DNA of 64,000 nucleotides from Pseudodesulfovibrio alkaliphilus (lineage in GTDB: Bacteria > Desulfobacterota > Desulfovibrionia > Desulfovibrionales > Desulfovibrionaceae), in the NCBI RefSeq assembly GCF_009729555.1, contig NZ_WODC01000001.1, positions 310,001 through 374,000 of the forward strand, in the 5' to 3' direction. The position numbers were made by a program, and so were the translations under genes. The notes beneath the pieces are model-generated. The model had not been told where the DNA came from. It made no database searches and saw nothing but the letters and a program-made list of their open reading frames with translations. Every line of letters begins with the position of its first letter. Position 1 is the first letter of the stretch. Positions 17,641 through 26,423 of the stretch are shown here, piece after piece.

Positions 17641-18810
17641 CTAGTGCTCATCCTTGTACTCGGGATGCTCGTAGAAGATGGGCATCCGGGTAACGATGAA
17701 CTTGAAGGTTACGACGAGCATGGTGCACACGAACAGGGTGACACCGATTTCCTGCCAGCTCGGGAAGTAGCGCATCTCGGAAGGCAGGTGGTAGTTGTAA
17801 GCGATGAGCGAAACATTGAGCCTGTTGAGGACAATGCCCAAAACGGTCAGCAGCGCGGTCCAGCGAATGAGCTTGAGGTTCTTCTCGCGCACGCCGATGG
17901 CGTAGAGCAGCGAGGGCAGGAGCGCGAAGCCGAGCAGCTCGAAGAGGAACCACTGGCCCCAGCCCGTGGCGAGCAGATGCCAGTTGTCGTCAACCGCCAC
18001 GCCGATGACCTTGATGAAGACATAGCCGAGCAGAACCCAGGATGCGCCCTTGGCAAAGGCGTAGTACAGGTCGTCGTGCTGGCTCAGGTAGTCCTTGCTC
18101 ATCTTGTTGTGGAACGCCTTGTGGGAGACCCAGCCCTCGAACAGGACCATGGACATGCCCGCCGCAGCCGACGACACGAAGAAGAAGGTCGGCAGATAGG
18201 TCGAGTACCACAACGGATGCAGCTTGCTCGGCGCGATGAGATAGAGTGCGCCCAGCGAGGACTGGTGCAAGGTGGAGAGGATCACGCCAAAGATGGTCAG
18301 CGCGATGGTGCAGCGGTGGATCATGTTCCGCAGCCGCTTGTAGCCCAGCCACTCCAGGGCGGCGGGCGAATACTCGAGGAACAGGACCGTCAGATACAGG
18401 GCCACGCACAGGCCCACCTCAAAGAGCATGGAGGTGGTGCCGGACTGGACCACAAAGGGATAGGCCAGACGCCAGGGGCGGCCCAGGTCGTACTGCAGGG
18501 CGATGACAACGAAGAGATAGCCGAGGAATGCGGTCAGGATGGCCGGACGCACGGCGGCGTGGTGCTTCTTCATGCCGAAGAGGTAGACCGCGGACGAGGT
18601 GACGTAGCCACCAGCGGCCAGGGCCACACCGCAGAGCAGATCGAACCCGATCCAGATGCCCCAGGGGTTGTTGTGGTCGAGATTGGTCACAGCGCCAATG
18701 CCCCAGCCGAAACGCCAGACCGTAAGGAAGGCGCCCAGGATCAGGATCATGCCGGTGATGACGTTGAACGGGGTGAACAGTGTTTTCTTGGAGACGGCTT
18801 CGGTGGTCAT
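17641..18810 (-). CDS. hmcC: HmcC, NrfD/PsrC-like integral membrane subunit
   Basis: The 389-residue polytopic membrane protein belongs to the NrfD family: about ten hydrophobic helices, with start VITGMILILGAFLTVWRFGWG and conserved segments such as NPWGIWIGFDLLCGVALAAGGY and RPWRLAYPF. NrfD proteins bind quinones and interface with a periplasmic ferredoxin subunit, here HmcB. Its start is adjacent to the hmcB stop (no gap), so translation is coupled. Confidence 0.94.
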   Translation of the reverse strand: MTTEAVSKKTLFTPFNVITGMILILGAFLTVWRFGWGIGAVTNLDHNNPWGIWIGFDLLCGVALAAGGYVTSSAVYLFGMKKHHAAVRPAILTAFLGYLFVVIALQYDLGRPWRLAYPFVVQSGTTSMLFEVGLCVALYLTVLFLEYSPAALEWLGYKRLRNMIHRCTIALTIFGVILSTLHQSSLGALYLIAPSKLHPLWYSTYLPTFFFVSSAAAGMSMVLFEGWVSHKAFHNKMSKDYLSQHDDLYYAFAKGASWVLLGYVFIKVIGVAVDDNWHLLATGWGQWFLFELLGFALLPSLLYAIGVREKNLKLIRWTALLTVLGIVLNRLNVSLIAYNYHLPSEMRYFPSWQEIGVTLFVCTMLVVTFKFIVTRMPIFYEHPEYKDEH

Positions 18811-19884
18811 TTATGCGCCCTCCTCTTCCTTTTCGCCCTGCTCGGCGACCTCGGCGGCCTTGGCGGCCTCCTCGAGCGCCTTGGCGACTTCACGCTTGAC
18901 CGTGGCTTCCTTGTCCGCCGAAGCGCGCTCCATGGCGGCCTTGAGTTCGGCCTGGGCCTTTTCCTGCGTGGCGGCAACTGCCTCGGCCACGGCCTCGGCT
19001 TTTTCCTTCTTGTTGATCTTGTCGGTGCGCTTGGTCACGCCGTAAAGGCCCGCCAGGAGCAGGGGCCAGAGGGCCGGAACCATGGCCACCACCGACAGGG
19101 CGCCGCTGGTCAGCTCAGGGCCGGACTTGACGCCCAGATCCTCGCGCATGCCGATCTGCGAGAACGGCGCACCCGAAAGATAGAGCCAGCTGGTGCCGCC
19201 CATCTCGTGCTCGCCGTAGATGTGGTCCACATAGCTGTCGGGCGCGGCCGCGATGCGGCTATGGGCGATCTTGATCAGCTCCTTGCGCTCGCCGTAGACC
19301 AGGGCCTCCTTGGGGCACTTGGACACGCATCCGGGGATGGTCAGCCTGCCCGCCTGGATATTGGCCTCGCACAGGTCGCACTTGAGCACCTTGGGGGTGA
19401 TGGGATCGTTGTAGGTAAAGGTGGGTATCTCGAAGGGACAGGCCACCATGCAGTAGCGGCAGCCGACACAGACCGATTCGTCGTAGGTCACGGCGCCGGA
19501 GGGCTGTTTCTTGAAAGCGGCCACAAAACAGGCCGAGGCGCAGGAAGGCTCCAGGCAATGCATGCACTGGATCTTGTTGAACACGGAGGCACCGCCTCCG
19601 GGCTGGTACTTGTTGACCACCGTGAACGCCTCGTTCTGCGTGCGCCGCCAGGTGTCGAGCACCGTCAGATCGTCAAAGGGCTTTTCCGGGGCGGGCTGGT
19701 TGTTGACCGCGTTGCAGCCCTCCTCGCACTTGCGGCAGCCGATGCAGCGGACCGCGTCGAAGAGTACGCCCTTGCTCCCTGGATATCCTTTAAAGTGTAC
19801 GTTTCCAGCGGCTTGAGCCTTGGTGGCGAACGCGGCGGAAACACCCGCCGCTCCCATCAGGCCGAGGAAGTTTCTTCGTTTCAT
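18811..19884 (-). CDS. hmcB: HmcB, periplasmic ferredoxin-like subunit with Tat signal
   Basis: HmcB has a twin-arginine signal (MKRRNFLGLMGAAG) and four Fe-S cysteine groups typical of DMSO-reductase-B/NrfC proteins: CIGCRKCEEGC, CMHCLEPSCASAC, CVGCRYCMVAC, and CDLC with CVSKCP. A C-terminal hydrophobic helix (VVAMVPALWPLLLAGLYGV) probably anchors it to the membrane. The last 75 or so residues form a long, highly charged Ala/Glu/Lys coiled-coil tail. It passes electrons from HmcA to HmcC. It starts 34 nt after hmcA. Confidence 0.94.
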   Translation of the reverse strand: MKRRNFLGLMGAAGVSAAFATKAQAAGNVHFKGYPGSKGVLFDAVRCIGCRKCEEGCNAVNNQPAPEKPFDDLTVLDTWRRTQNEAFTVVNKYQPGGGASVFNKIQCMHCLEPSCASACFVAAFKKQPSGAVTYDESVCVGCRYCMVACPFEIPTFTYNDPITPKVLKCDLCEANIQAGRLTIPGCVSKCPKEALVYGERKELIKIAHSRIAAAPDSYVDHIYGEHEMGGTSWLYLSGAPFSQIGMREDLGVKSGPELTSGALSVVAMVPALWPLLLAGLYGVTKRTDKINKKEKAEAVAEAVAATQEKAQAELKAAMERASADKEATVKREVAKALEEAAKAAEVAEQGEKEEEGA

Positions 19885-19918
19885 GGATGACTCCTAGTGT
19901 CTTTTCACCGGGTTCGGA

Positions 19919-21502
19919 TTACTTCACCTTGTGACAACCGTCCGCATCGCCGCAGCCCGTATTGGTGGGCTTCTCAAGCTGCATGGAGGTGTGGCAGCCC
20001 ATGCACTGGCCGTGGTAGGCGGCCATGAGGCCCGGTCGGCCCGGCGTGGCCGGGTCAAAGGGCGCGGTGTGGCAGCTGGCGCACTTGGGCGGGGTCTTGG
20101 AGGCCGGGCTGTTGTGATGGCAGCCCTGGCACATGAGCACATCCTGCCCATGGAAGTGGCCCGCCATGGTGTCACCCTGCATGTCCTGGATCAGTCGCTT
20201 GACGATCTTGCGGTGCGGCAACTTGCTGGGCTCGTAGGTGTCGGAGAGGGAACCGATGATCACGATCTCTGGGATCTCCTCGTCGGCGATGGTGGCCACG
20301 GTCAGGTCGCGGGCGGCAATGGCCCCGGCGGCCCGTGCCGCTGCGGCTTCCTTGGCCGGAATCGCGCCATCGGCGTAGAGATCCTTGAGGGAGTCGTCAT
20401 GGCATTTGACGCAGGAGGTTTGCGAGGGGGCCTTGTTGACGGGCATCAGATCATGGCAGCCCGCGCAGACCGGCTTCTCCTGCTGCATGGCGCTGTGGCA
20501 GCCGATACAGCCCTGCATGTTGGAGCGCAGGTGCATATCGCCTGCCAGCTCGAAGAACTTGCCGTCCATGGTCCCTTCGCCCACATGGCAGGAGCGGCAG
20601 TCGCCCACGGCGGTTTCGTGCTTTTCGTGGTTGAAGGCCACCGGCCCCATGCTGACCTTGGGCTTGTCTCCGTCCATGGTCACCAGCAGGGCGGCGTCTG
20701 GCTGGCCGCGTTTGAGCCGGGGGATGTCGGCGAGCACCTTGTACTTGGCCTGGGCCTCGGTGGAATGGCAGCCCGCGCAGGAAACAGGGCCGCTGTCCTT
20801 CTTCTGCGCCGTGAAGTCCTGATGGCAGGAGACGCAGGACGAGTGCGAGGCCTGGGCGTAAGAGGAGACCAGCAGGCCCGTCTCATCGTGGAAGGGCTTC
20901 TCCTGGTGGCAATTGCGGCAGCTTTCCTCCTTGCCCTTGACCTCCACGGTCTTCTTCTGCGCCTCGTCGTAACGATGGTGGCAGGTTCCGCACTTTTCGT
21001 CGCCGCCCGTGGCGATGACATGGCGGGCATGAAGGGAAAGATCCATGGCAACAGGCTGCCAGGCGGTCTCGGCGCTCCTGTCCACATGGCAGGAACGACA
21101 CTGGCCGTCCAGGGGTCCGGTCTGCTGGCCAGCCCGCGACATCTCCTGGTGGCAGCCGATACATTGATTGTGGTAGATCAGCTTGAGTTCGTCGGCGTCC
21201 CCGTCCTCAAGACGCATGAACTTGGTGGACAGTTTTCCATCGGCGTCCTTCTTGTGACAGCTTGCACAGTCCTTGCCCTGCTTGGCCAGGGCGTCGGTGT
21301 GCTGGTCATGATAGAAGGTCACCACGGGCAGTTCGAGCTTTCCGTAGCTCGCCAGCGTGTCGATGTACACTCCGTCGACCCGTGCCACCGCGCCGGCATT
21401 CGCCTGCGCATCCAGCCCACGGGCCTCAAGAAAGACGATCGATGTCGCTGCGAACACGAAGAGGATTCCAGCCCAAAAAAGCAGTCTTCTTCCTTTCTCC
21501 AT
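19919..21502 (-). CDS. hmcA: HmcA, high-molecular-weight multihaem cytochrome c
   Basis: HmcA is the periplasmic cytochrome of the Hmc complex and takes electrons from hydrogenase via cytochrome c3. The 527-residue protein has an N-terminal signal/anchor (LLFWAGILFVFAATSIVFLEA) and 14 canonical CXXCH motifs, from CASCH near residue 80 to CMGCH near 500. The C-terminus carries an unusual CGDADGCH (CX5CH). Described Desulfovibrio HmcA has 16 haems and about 545 residues, so one or two haem sites are atypical here. The ATG at 21502 is chosen because the signal peptide starts there; the open frame extends upstream without similarity. Confidence 0.94.
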   Translation of the reverse strand: MEKGRRLLFWAGILFVFAATSIVFLEARGLDAQANAGAVARVDGVYIDTLASYGKLELPVVTFYHDQHTDALAKQGKDCASCHKKDADGKLSTKFMRLEDGDADELKLIYHNQCIGCHQEMSRAGQQTGPLDGQCRSCHVDRSAETAWQPVAMDLSLHARHVIATGGDEKCGTCHHRYDEAQKKTVEVKGKEESCRNCHQEKPFHDETGLLVSSYAQASHSSCVSCHQDFTAQKKDSGPVSCAGCHSTEAQAKYKVLADIPRLKRGQPDAALLVTMDGDKPKVSMGPVAFNHEKHETAVGDCRSCHVGEGTMDGKFFELAGDMHLRSNMQGCIGCHSAMQQEKPVCAGCHDLMPVNKAPSQTSCVKCHDDSLKDLYADGAIPAKEAAAARAAGAIAARDLTVATIADEEIPEIVIIGSLSDTYEPSKLPHRKIVKRLIQDMQGDTMAGHFHGQDVLMCQGCHHNSPASKTPPKCASCHTAPFDPATPGRPGLMAAYHGQCMGCHTSMQLEKPTNTGCGDADGCHKVK

Positions 21503-21939
21503 AACGCATTCCTTGATAAGTTGGTGGAATACTGTGCACCTTCTCCAACCGGACGCACCCTGGCACCTTTCGCGCCAGACAGTGGCGCGAAAGCAACCGG
21601 AACCGGCCGGACGCCATTGCGCCGCCCCGGTCCGGGAACGTCTCACGGGTTGCAGCAATACGCGGAAAGCGTCAGTGCAACGAGCCCCTCAAATCCCTGG
21701 CTGCTCCCAGAGGACGAGCCCACTGGCCGCCACAGCGCACCAGTTGTCTCCGCCCTGGGGAAAGCACCCCTTTTCCTAATTCATGCCCCCGCAGGTAGGA
21801 AATACCCCTTGCCGGGACCATGTGCGCAATCACGCTCGGTCCCTCCGTCCCGCACCATGGCGAAACGGCCGCCAGCGCCTGATTTTCGCGCCCGGACTTA
21901 AGGGCGAACATCACGGTCCACCCTTGCCCCAAGTCCGCT

Positions 21940-21960
21940 TCCATACCGAGTCAGTATGGA
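21940..21960. promoter_or_regulatory. Operator-like palindrome upstream of hmc and tautomerase genes
   Basis: TCCATAC-N7-GTATGGA is a perfect 7-bp inverted repeat centred between the divergent hmcA and 4-oxalocrotonate-tautomerase-like genes. The binding protein is unknown. The rrf1/rrf2 regulators that follow hmc in D. vulgaris are absent here. Confidence 0.45.
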
Positions 21961-22149
21961 TTGTTTCAGGTGTTGGTATATAACCAGCAAAATCGCGTCA
22001 AGCTATTTGACGAGATTAAATCCCAGCTCGGGAAAATACAGGAACAGATACGGCGTGTTGCAAATCCGGCAAGGATTGGACCGGCCAGGGCGACACGAAG
22101 CCTTATTTGCCTACAGAAAGGTATGGAATTAATTGGAAGGGCGATTCTC

Positions 22150-22198
22150 CACTTCAGCGAGTGGTCACCGTCTGGAAAAGGGGGTACGGTGCAGCACC
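22150..22198 (+). promoter_or_regulatory. Candidate structured leader with alternative hairpins
   Basis: CACT-N6-AGTG (22150-22163) is followed by CACCGT-N14-ACGGTG (22166-22191). The 3' arm of the second stem can instead form GGTGC-A-GCACC (22188-22198). Mutually exclusive stems 50 nt before a ribosome binding site suggest, but do not prove, a regulatory RNA. Confidence 0.3.
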
Positions 22199-22250
22199 GG
22201 CCCAAAAGAATCGAAAACCAAGAAAAACCCGGACAGAGATGGGAGGATCA

Positions 22251-22448
22251 ATGCCCCACGTCAACATACGCATCACCAGGGAAGGCGCCACCGCCGAGCA
22301 GAAACAGCGGCTGATCAAGGGCGTGACGGACCTGCTGGCCGAGGTGCTGGGCAAGAATCCGGCCACCACCCTGGTCATCATCGACGAAGTGGAGACCGAC
22401 AACTGGGGAATCGGCGGCCGGTCCGTCACCGAGTTGCGAAAAAAGTGA
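22251..22448 (+). CDS. 4-oxalocrotonate tautomerase family protein
   Basis: The 65-residue protein begins MPHVNIRITREGATAEQK, with Pro2 exposed after Met removal; Pro1 is the catalytic base in this family. The helix QKQRLIKGVTDLLAEVLGKNP and the strand TTLVIIDEVETDNWGIGGRSV complete the beta-alpha-beta fold. The TTLVIIDEVE segment and the C-terminal GGRSV match 4-OT/DmpI-like tautomerases. The substrate is unknown; no catechol meta-cleavage genes are near. The ATG follows GGGAGGA. Confidence 0.92.
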   Translation: MPHVNIRITREGATAEQKQRLIKGVTDLLAEVLGKNPATTLVIIDEVETDNWGIGGRSVTELRKK

Positions 22449-22472
22449 TCCGCCCTGGCGGGCCGGCACCCC

Positions 22473-24593
22473 CTAGCCCCGGCTCTCCTTGAGCAGCAGG
22501 GTCAGGCGCACGTCGGCCACCAGGGCGCGTTCGTGATTGATGAGCACGGGATTGAACTCCGCCTCCCATACCTGGGGAAAATCACTGGCCAACTGGGCCA
22601 TGATCAGGATGATTTCCTCCAGGGCGGCAGTGTTGACCGGCGGATCGCCGCGAAGGCCGCGAAGGAGCATGTAGGATCTGATCTCGCGCACGATCTCGAA
22701 GGCGTCCTGGCGCGAAAGCGGGGCCAGCCGGAAGGAAATGTCCTTCATGATTTCCACGAAAATCCCGCCAAGGCCGAACATGAGCATCGGCCCGAACTGC
22801 TCGTCGCGCTTGAAGCCGATGATCACTTCCTTGACTCCGGGCGGGGCCATTTCCTGCACCAGACAGCCAGCGATGTAGGCATCGGGCCGCATGCGTTGCG
22901 CCCTGGCCGCAATCTCACGGAAGCTCCGCATGACCTCGCCCGCATCGCCCAGGCCGAGCACCACCCCACCCACATCCGACTTGTGCGAGATGTGCGGCGA
23001 GGCGATCTTGAGGGCCACGGGGTAGCCCATCTCCTCGGCTGCGGCCACGGCCTCGTCGCTGGAGCGGGCCAGTACGGTTTTCGGAGTGGGCAGACCATAG
23101 GCCCGCAGCACCTCCTGGGCTTGAAACTCCACGATCTCCGGCTCTCGACGCTCCTCGTGCCGGCGGATCACCTCCAGAGCCAGCTCCCGGTCGCTGGAAT
23201 ATTCCGCGTAAACCGGCTCGGGCCTGTGCTTCCACAAATAGTATTCATACATGCTCTCAATGGAGCGGACCGCGGCCTCGGGAAAAGCGTAGCAGGGTAT
23301 CCCGGCCTCCATGAGCATGGCGCGGGCGCGGGCCACGCGCGTCTTGCCCATGAAGCAGGCGAACACGGGCTTGCCGCACTTGCGAGCCGTGTGGATGACC
23401 GCCTCCGCGGTCTTCTCAATCTCCACGGAGGCCGTGGGCGTAAGCAGGACGAGCAGCGAGTGGACCAGGGGATCGTCGGCCACCACATCCAGGGTTTTGC
23501 GATAGCGCCTGGCGTCCGCATCGCCCACAATATCCACCGGGTTGTAGAAGGCGGCGTAGCTGGGCAGGAAGGCCTGGAGCCGCTCGATGGTGCGCTGTGA
23601 CAGCTCGGCCACAGTCAGGCGCGAGCGGTCAGCGATGTCGGCCGTGAGGATGCCTGGTCCGCCGGAGTTTGTGACCACCGCCAGATTCGGCCCCCTGGGC
23701 AGCGGCTGGGTGGAAAAGGCCTGGGCCAGGTTGAAGAGCGAGGCCACGTCGGCCACCCGGATCACACCGGACTGGAGAAAGGCGGCCGCGTAGGCCTGAT
23801 CCGACCCGGCAATGGCCCCGGTATGCGACGAAGCGGCCTTGGCACCCGCCGTGGTGGTGCCCGCCTTTATCATGATCACCGGCTTTGTGCGGCACACGGC
23901 ACGGGCCTGACGGAGAAACTCCTCGCCGTGCTCCACGTTCTCAATGTAGCCGAGAATGACCTTGGTGTCCCTGTCGTCGGCGAGGTAGCCGAGCATGTGC
24001 GCCTCGTCCAGCACCGCCTTGTTGCCCAGGCTGATGAATTTGGAAAACCCGATGTTCTCGCCCAAGGCCCAATCGAGAATGGCCACGCACAAGGCGCCCG
24101 ACTGCGAGAAAAAAGCGATGGACCCCGCTCGGGGCTGACCCGCCGCAAAGGAGGCGTTGACCCCGTGGGCCGGATTCATCATCCCCAGACAGTTTGGTCC
24201 GAGCATGGCCATGGAATGCGCCTCGCACAGGGCCTTGATCTCCTGCTCGAAGTGGTAGCCCTCCTTGCCCACCTCCTTGAACCCGGCGGTGATGACGATG
24301 ACCGACTTGGTCCCTATTGCTCCCAGGGCCTCGATGGACCCAAGCACATGGTCGCGGGGCACGGCGATCACCGCCAGATCGAGCCCGCGAGGCAGGTCCG
24401 CAATGTTGCGCACAGCGACAAGGCCCTCGATGACGCCCCCCTTGGGATTGACCGGAAAGAGCTTGCCGCGGAAACCGGCACCGAGCATGTTGGTCATGAC
24501 AGTGTGCCCGATCTTGCCGGGCGACGCGGATGCGCCGATGACGGCCACGGTCTCGGGGTGAAAGAAGGCGTGCAGATTTTCCTTGGCGATCAA
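22473..24593 (-). CDS. ADP-forming acetyl/acyl-CoA synthetase (fused alpha-beta)
   Basis: The 706-residue enzyme joins the CoA-binding alpha part (residues 1-460; FFHPETVAVIGASASPGKIGHTV, AMLGPNCLGMMNP, SSHTGAIAGSD with the phospho-His) to an ATP-grasp beta part (from about 490; LKIASPHISHKSDVGGVVLGL). It makes ATP from acyl-CoA and ADP, or the reverse. Protein acetyltransferases of the Pat type have a similar core plus a GNAT domain, which is absent here. The start is a TTG with GGAG six bases upstream. It converges on the tautomerase gene. Confidence 0.9.
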   Translation of the reverse strand: MIAKENLHAFFHPETVAVIGASASPGKIGHTVMTNMLGAGFRGKLFPVNPKGGVIEGLVAVRNIADLPRGLDLAVIAVPRDHVLGSIEALGAIGTKSVIVITAGFKEVGKEGYHFEQEIKALCEAHSMAMLGPNCLGMMNPAHGVNASFAAGQPRAGSIAFFSQSGALCVAILDWALGENIGFSKFISLGNKAVLDEAHMLGYLADDRDTKVILGYIENVEHGEEFLRQARAVCRTKPVIMIKAGTTTAGAKAASSHTGAIAGSDQAYAAAFLQSGVIRVADVASLFNLAQAFSTQPLPRGPNLAVVTNSGGPGILTADIADRSRLTVAELSQRTIERLQAFLPSYAAFYNPVDIVGDADARRYRKTLDVVADDPLVHSLLVLLTPTASVEIEKTAEAVIHTARKCGKPVFACFMGKTRVARARAMLMEAGIPCYAFPEAAVRSIESMYEYYLWKHRPEPVYAEYSSDRELALEVIRRHEERREPEIVEFQAQEVLRAYGLPTPKTVLARSSDEAVAAAEEMGYPVALKIASPHISHKSDVGGVVLGLGDAGEVMRSFREIAARAQRMRPDAYIAGCLVQEMAPPGVKEVIIGFKRDEQFGPMLMFGLGGIFVEIMKDISFRLAPLSRQDAFEIVREIRSYMLLRGLRGDPPVNTAALEEIILIMAQLASDFPQVWEAEFNPVLINHERALVADVRLTLLLKESRG

Positions 24594-24728
24594 CGGAGGC
24601 TCCTGGAGCGATTGGGGTTGCGCGACGCAAGGGCAACCTAACCTGAAACACGGTCCTGAACAAGCTCTGCACAGCCCCTGGCATCAGACCGGACCAGCGC
24701 TCTCGCGCCTCCCAGCCCCCAGGAAGGC

Positions 24729-25448
24729 TCAGACCTCGAACTCCGCCCTGTCGCCGGAACGCTCGTAGCTAAAGACCTGCGGCCCTCCCGGATCGGACTC
24801 GAAACCGGCCAGCGACGCGGTGTCGCCAAAGGTGTGCATGGGGACAAAGACCCGCGCACCCGTCATCCTGCAGGCGGTCTCGCCGCCGGACTTGTTGGCC
24901 AGCCTCGGATCAGCGTTGGAAAAGACCACATGCGGCCGGAACTCTCCCACCCGCTCCATGGCCGCACGAAAGTAACTCCGCGTGAACTCCGCCTCCCGCG
25001 CCGACACACCGGGCCATATCCACTCCGCAAGATCGCCGCCGTAGTAGAATCGCAGCCCCTGCTCCTCCACAAGAAAGGCCACCCCCATGTCGTTGCTGGC
25101 CAGAGTGTGCACCTCCATGCCCTCAAAGGCGTACCTCTCGTCCGCCTCGACCACGAACACCTTGCCCCGCGTCGGCACAGCCTCGGGCCGCAGCTCGGGC
25201 ACATCGTCCGAAAGCACTGTCCGCACCGAGGCCGCTCCAGCGGTAATCGCATCAAGATTTCCGCTTAGGTGGTCCTCGTGGCCATGGGAGATGAACACGG
25301 TCAGGTCGCGCCCGGCCACGGCCCGTCGAACCGCATCGGGTGCCCCTGGCGGCAGATGGGTGTCGGCCGGATAGTCGAAGAGATAGGACCGCCCCGGCGC
25401 GTCGAGCACAAAGCTATTATGACAAATATAGGTGATGACAATACGCAT
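24729..25448 (-). CDS. Metallo-beta-lactamase-fold hydrolase
   Basis: The 239-residue protein has the metal-binding motif ISHGHEDHLSGN (HXHXDH-type), preceded by SYLFDYPADTHLPPG. Further metal or catalytic residues appear in LASNDMGVAFLVEEQG, and a late His is in VPMHTFGD. It resembles UlaG/YycJ-like or small-molecule MBL hydrolases, but the substrate is unknown. The ATG at 25448 is where the conserved MRIVITYICHNSF begins; the longer open frame upstream lacks family similarity. Confidence 0.85.
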   Translation of the reverse strand: MRIVITYICHNSFVLDAPGRSYLFDYPADTHLPPGAPDAVRRAVAGRDLTVFISHGHEDHLSGNLDAITAGAASVRTVLSDDVPELRPEAVPTRGKVFVVEADERYAFEGMEVHTLASNDMGVAFLVEEQGLRFYYGGDLAEWIWPGVSAREAEFTRSYFRAAMERVGEFRPHVVFSNADPRLANKSGGETACRMTGARVFVPMHTFGDTASLAGFESDPGGPQVFSYERSGDRAEFEV

Positions 25449-25536
25449 GGCCCGCTCCTGACCAAGCATAGCCCGGCCGACACCGGACGGGCAAGCCTTC
25501 CCGGGCTTCCGGCCAGAACATGCTCCCAGCAGACAG

Positions 25537-25974
25537 TCAGGGCCGGAATTCACCCCCCTCGACGAGTCGCCCGCCCCGGTGCGGATAGAAATATATCCAG
25601 GCCTTCACCACGAGCCCGTCGTCCAGGGCCACCTCGACCTCCTCGCGCCGGTAGAGGGTCGGATGGTCTTCCAGGGCATCGAGCCGGGCCAGCATGGCTT
25701 CATTCACCGCATACACCTCCCCCTGCACCCTGCTCACCGGCTCGCCGGGATACACGCCGGGATATTCGTCCACATACAATGCGAATCGCTCCACCGTCTG
25801 CCCGCACCCGACAAAACATGCCCGCCCGAGGAAAAAATGATTGGAAAAACCGCGCTTCAAGGTGCCATAGACAAAAACCAGATGCCTTCCCCCCTGCCTT
25901 CCGCCGCCACCGGACCGACGCGTCTGCGGCACATCCACCCCTCTCTGCCCTCGCCTGATTGACGTTTTGCGCAT
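25537..25974 (-). CDS. Gamma-glutamylcyclotransferase-like (AIG2/GGCT) protein
   Basis: The 145-residue protein contains the substrate-binding loop FVYGTLKRGFSNHFFLG and the segment GEVYAVNEAMLARLDALEDHP, with the conserved catalytic-region Glu. Family members cyclise gamma-glutamyl amines or amino acids. The first 25 residues are basic and Gly-rich and may not be translated; an internal start is possible, but no better ribosome binding site was seen. An inverted repeat straddles the start codon region. Confidence 0.85.
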   Translation of the reverse strand: MRKTSIRRGQRGVDVPQTRRSGGGGRQGGRHLVFVYGTLKRGFSNHFFLGRACFVGCGQTVERFALYVDEYPGVYPGEPVSRVQGEVYAVNEAMLARLDALEDHPTLYRREEVEVALDDGLVVKAWIYFYPHRGGRLVEGGEFRP

Positions 25975-26005
25975 CTCTCACCCGCCGAGTTTGACAAAAA
26001 CGTCA
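25960..26005. repeat. 9-bp inverted repeat at the 5' end of the GGCT-like gene
   Basis: TGACGTTTT (25960-25968) and AAAACGTCA (25997-26005) are exact inverse copies flanking the start codon at 25974. This could be an operator or mRNA hairpin. The region to 26130 is unusually G-poor on the plus strand. Confidence 0.4.
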
Positions 26006-26136
26006 CCAACATCCCTCGCCACAAACAACATTACCCCGACAAATCAAAGACATACCCAATCAAACAGCCTTGTCTCCAGCTCCCGCTGCCACTGTTTCAA
26101 AGAACGGGCCAAACCCCGACCATCAGTGTTTTTCGC

Positions 26137-26165
26137 TTGACCCAGCGCCCGCCCGTGGTTTAAAA
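26137..26165 (+). promoter_or_regulatory. Sigma70-type promoter for tRNA-Thr
   Basis: TTGACC (26137-26142), a 17-nt spacer and TTAAAA (26160-26165) precede the tRNA by 14 nt, appropriate for a short-leader stable RNA. Confidence 0.55.
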
Positions 26166-26179
26166 ATCGTCCCTCTTTC

Positions 26180-26255
<76 letters not shown>

Positions 26256-26264
26256 AGAAAATCA

Positions 26265-26297
26265 AGAGGTTAGGCTGATTCGCCTAACCTCTTTTTT
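26265..26297 (+). terminator. Terminator of tRNA-Thr
   Basis: AGAGGTTAGGC (26265-26275), a 6-nt loop and GCCTAACCTCT (26282-26292) form a perfect stem, followed by TTTTT. Confidence 0.92.
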
Positions 26298-26423
26298 GCT
26301 TAAATGAGTCTTTTGTACAACTCGTGTAAAAATTCTCCCCTCCCTGCCGGACACTGTCCGTCAGAGAACTCGTCCCAAAGCCGTCTCCCTCCTTGGCGAC
26401 TCGCATGGTTTCGCCTAGCTGAA

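Larger units (their letters stand above)
21503..22250. other. 750-bp intergenic region between divergent hmcA and a tautomerase gene
   Basis: No convincing gene is seen. The half near hmcA is GC-rich; from about 21960 the sequence is AT-richer and contains an operator-like palindrome (21940-21960), a small hairpin CGTCAA-N5-TTGACG (21996-22012) and a potentially structured leader (22150-22198). Confidence 0.6.

Noticed and set aside
15359-21502. Reading the redox operon as dsrMKJOP
   Set aside because: The operon has the large multihaem cytochrome, HmcC/HmcD/HmcE-type subunits and the hmcA-F order; DsrJ (a triheme cytochrome) is absent.
14717-21901. Very long open frames on the plus strand opposite hmcF to hmcA
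   Set aside because: They mirror highly biased GC codons of the hmc genes, have low-complexity His/Gly/Val composition, no ribosome binding sites and no family resemblance.
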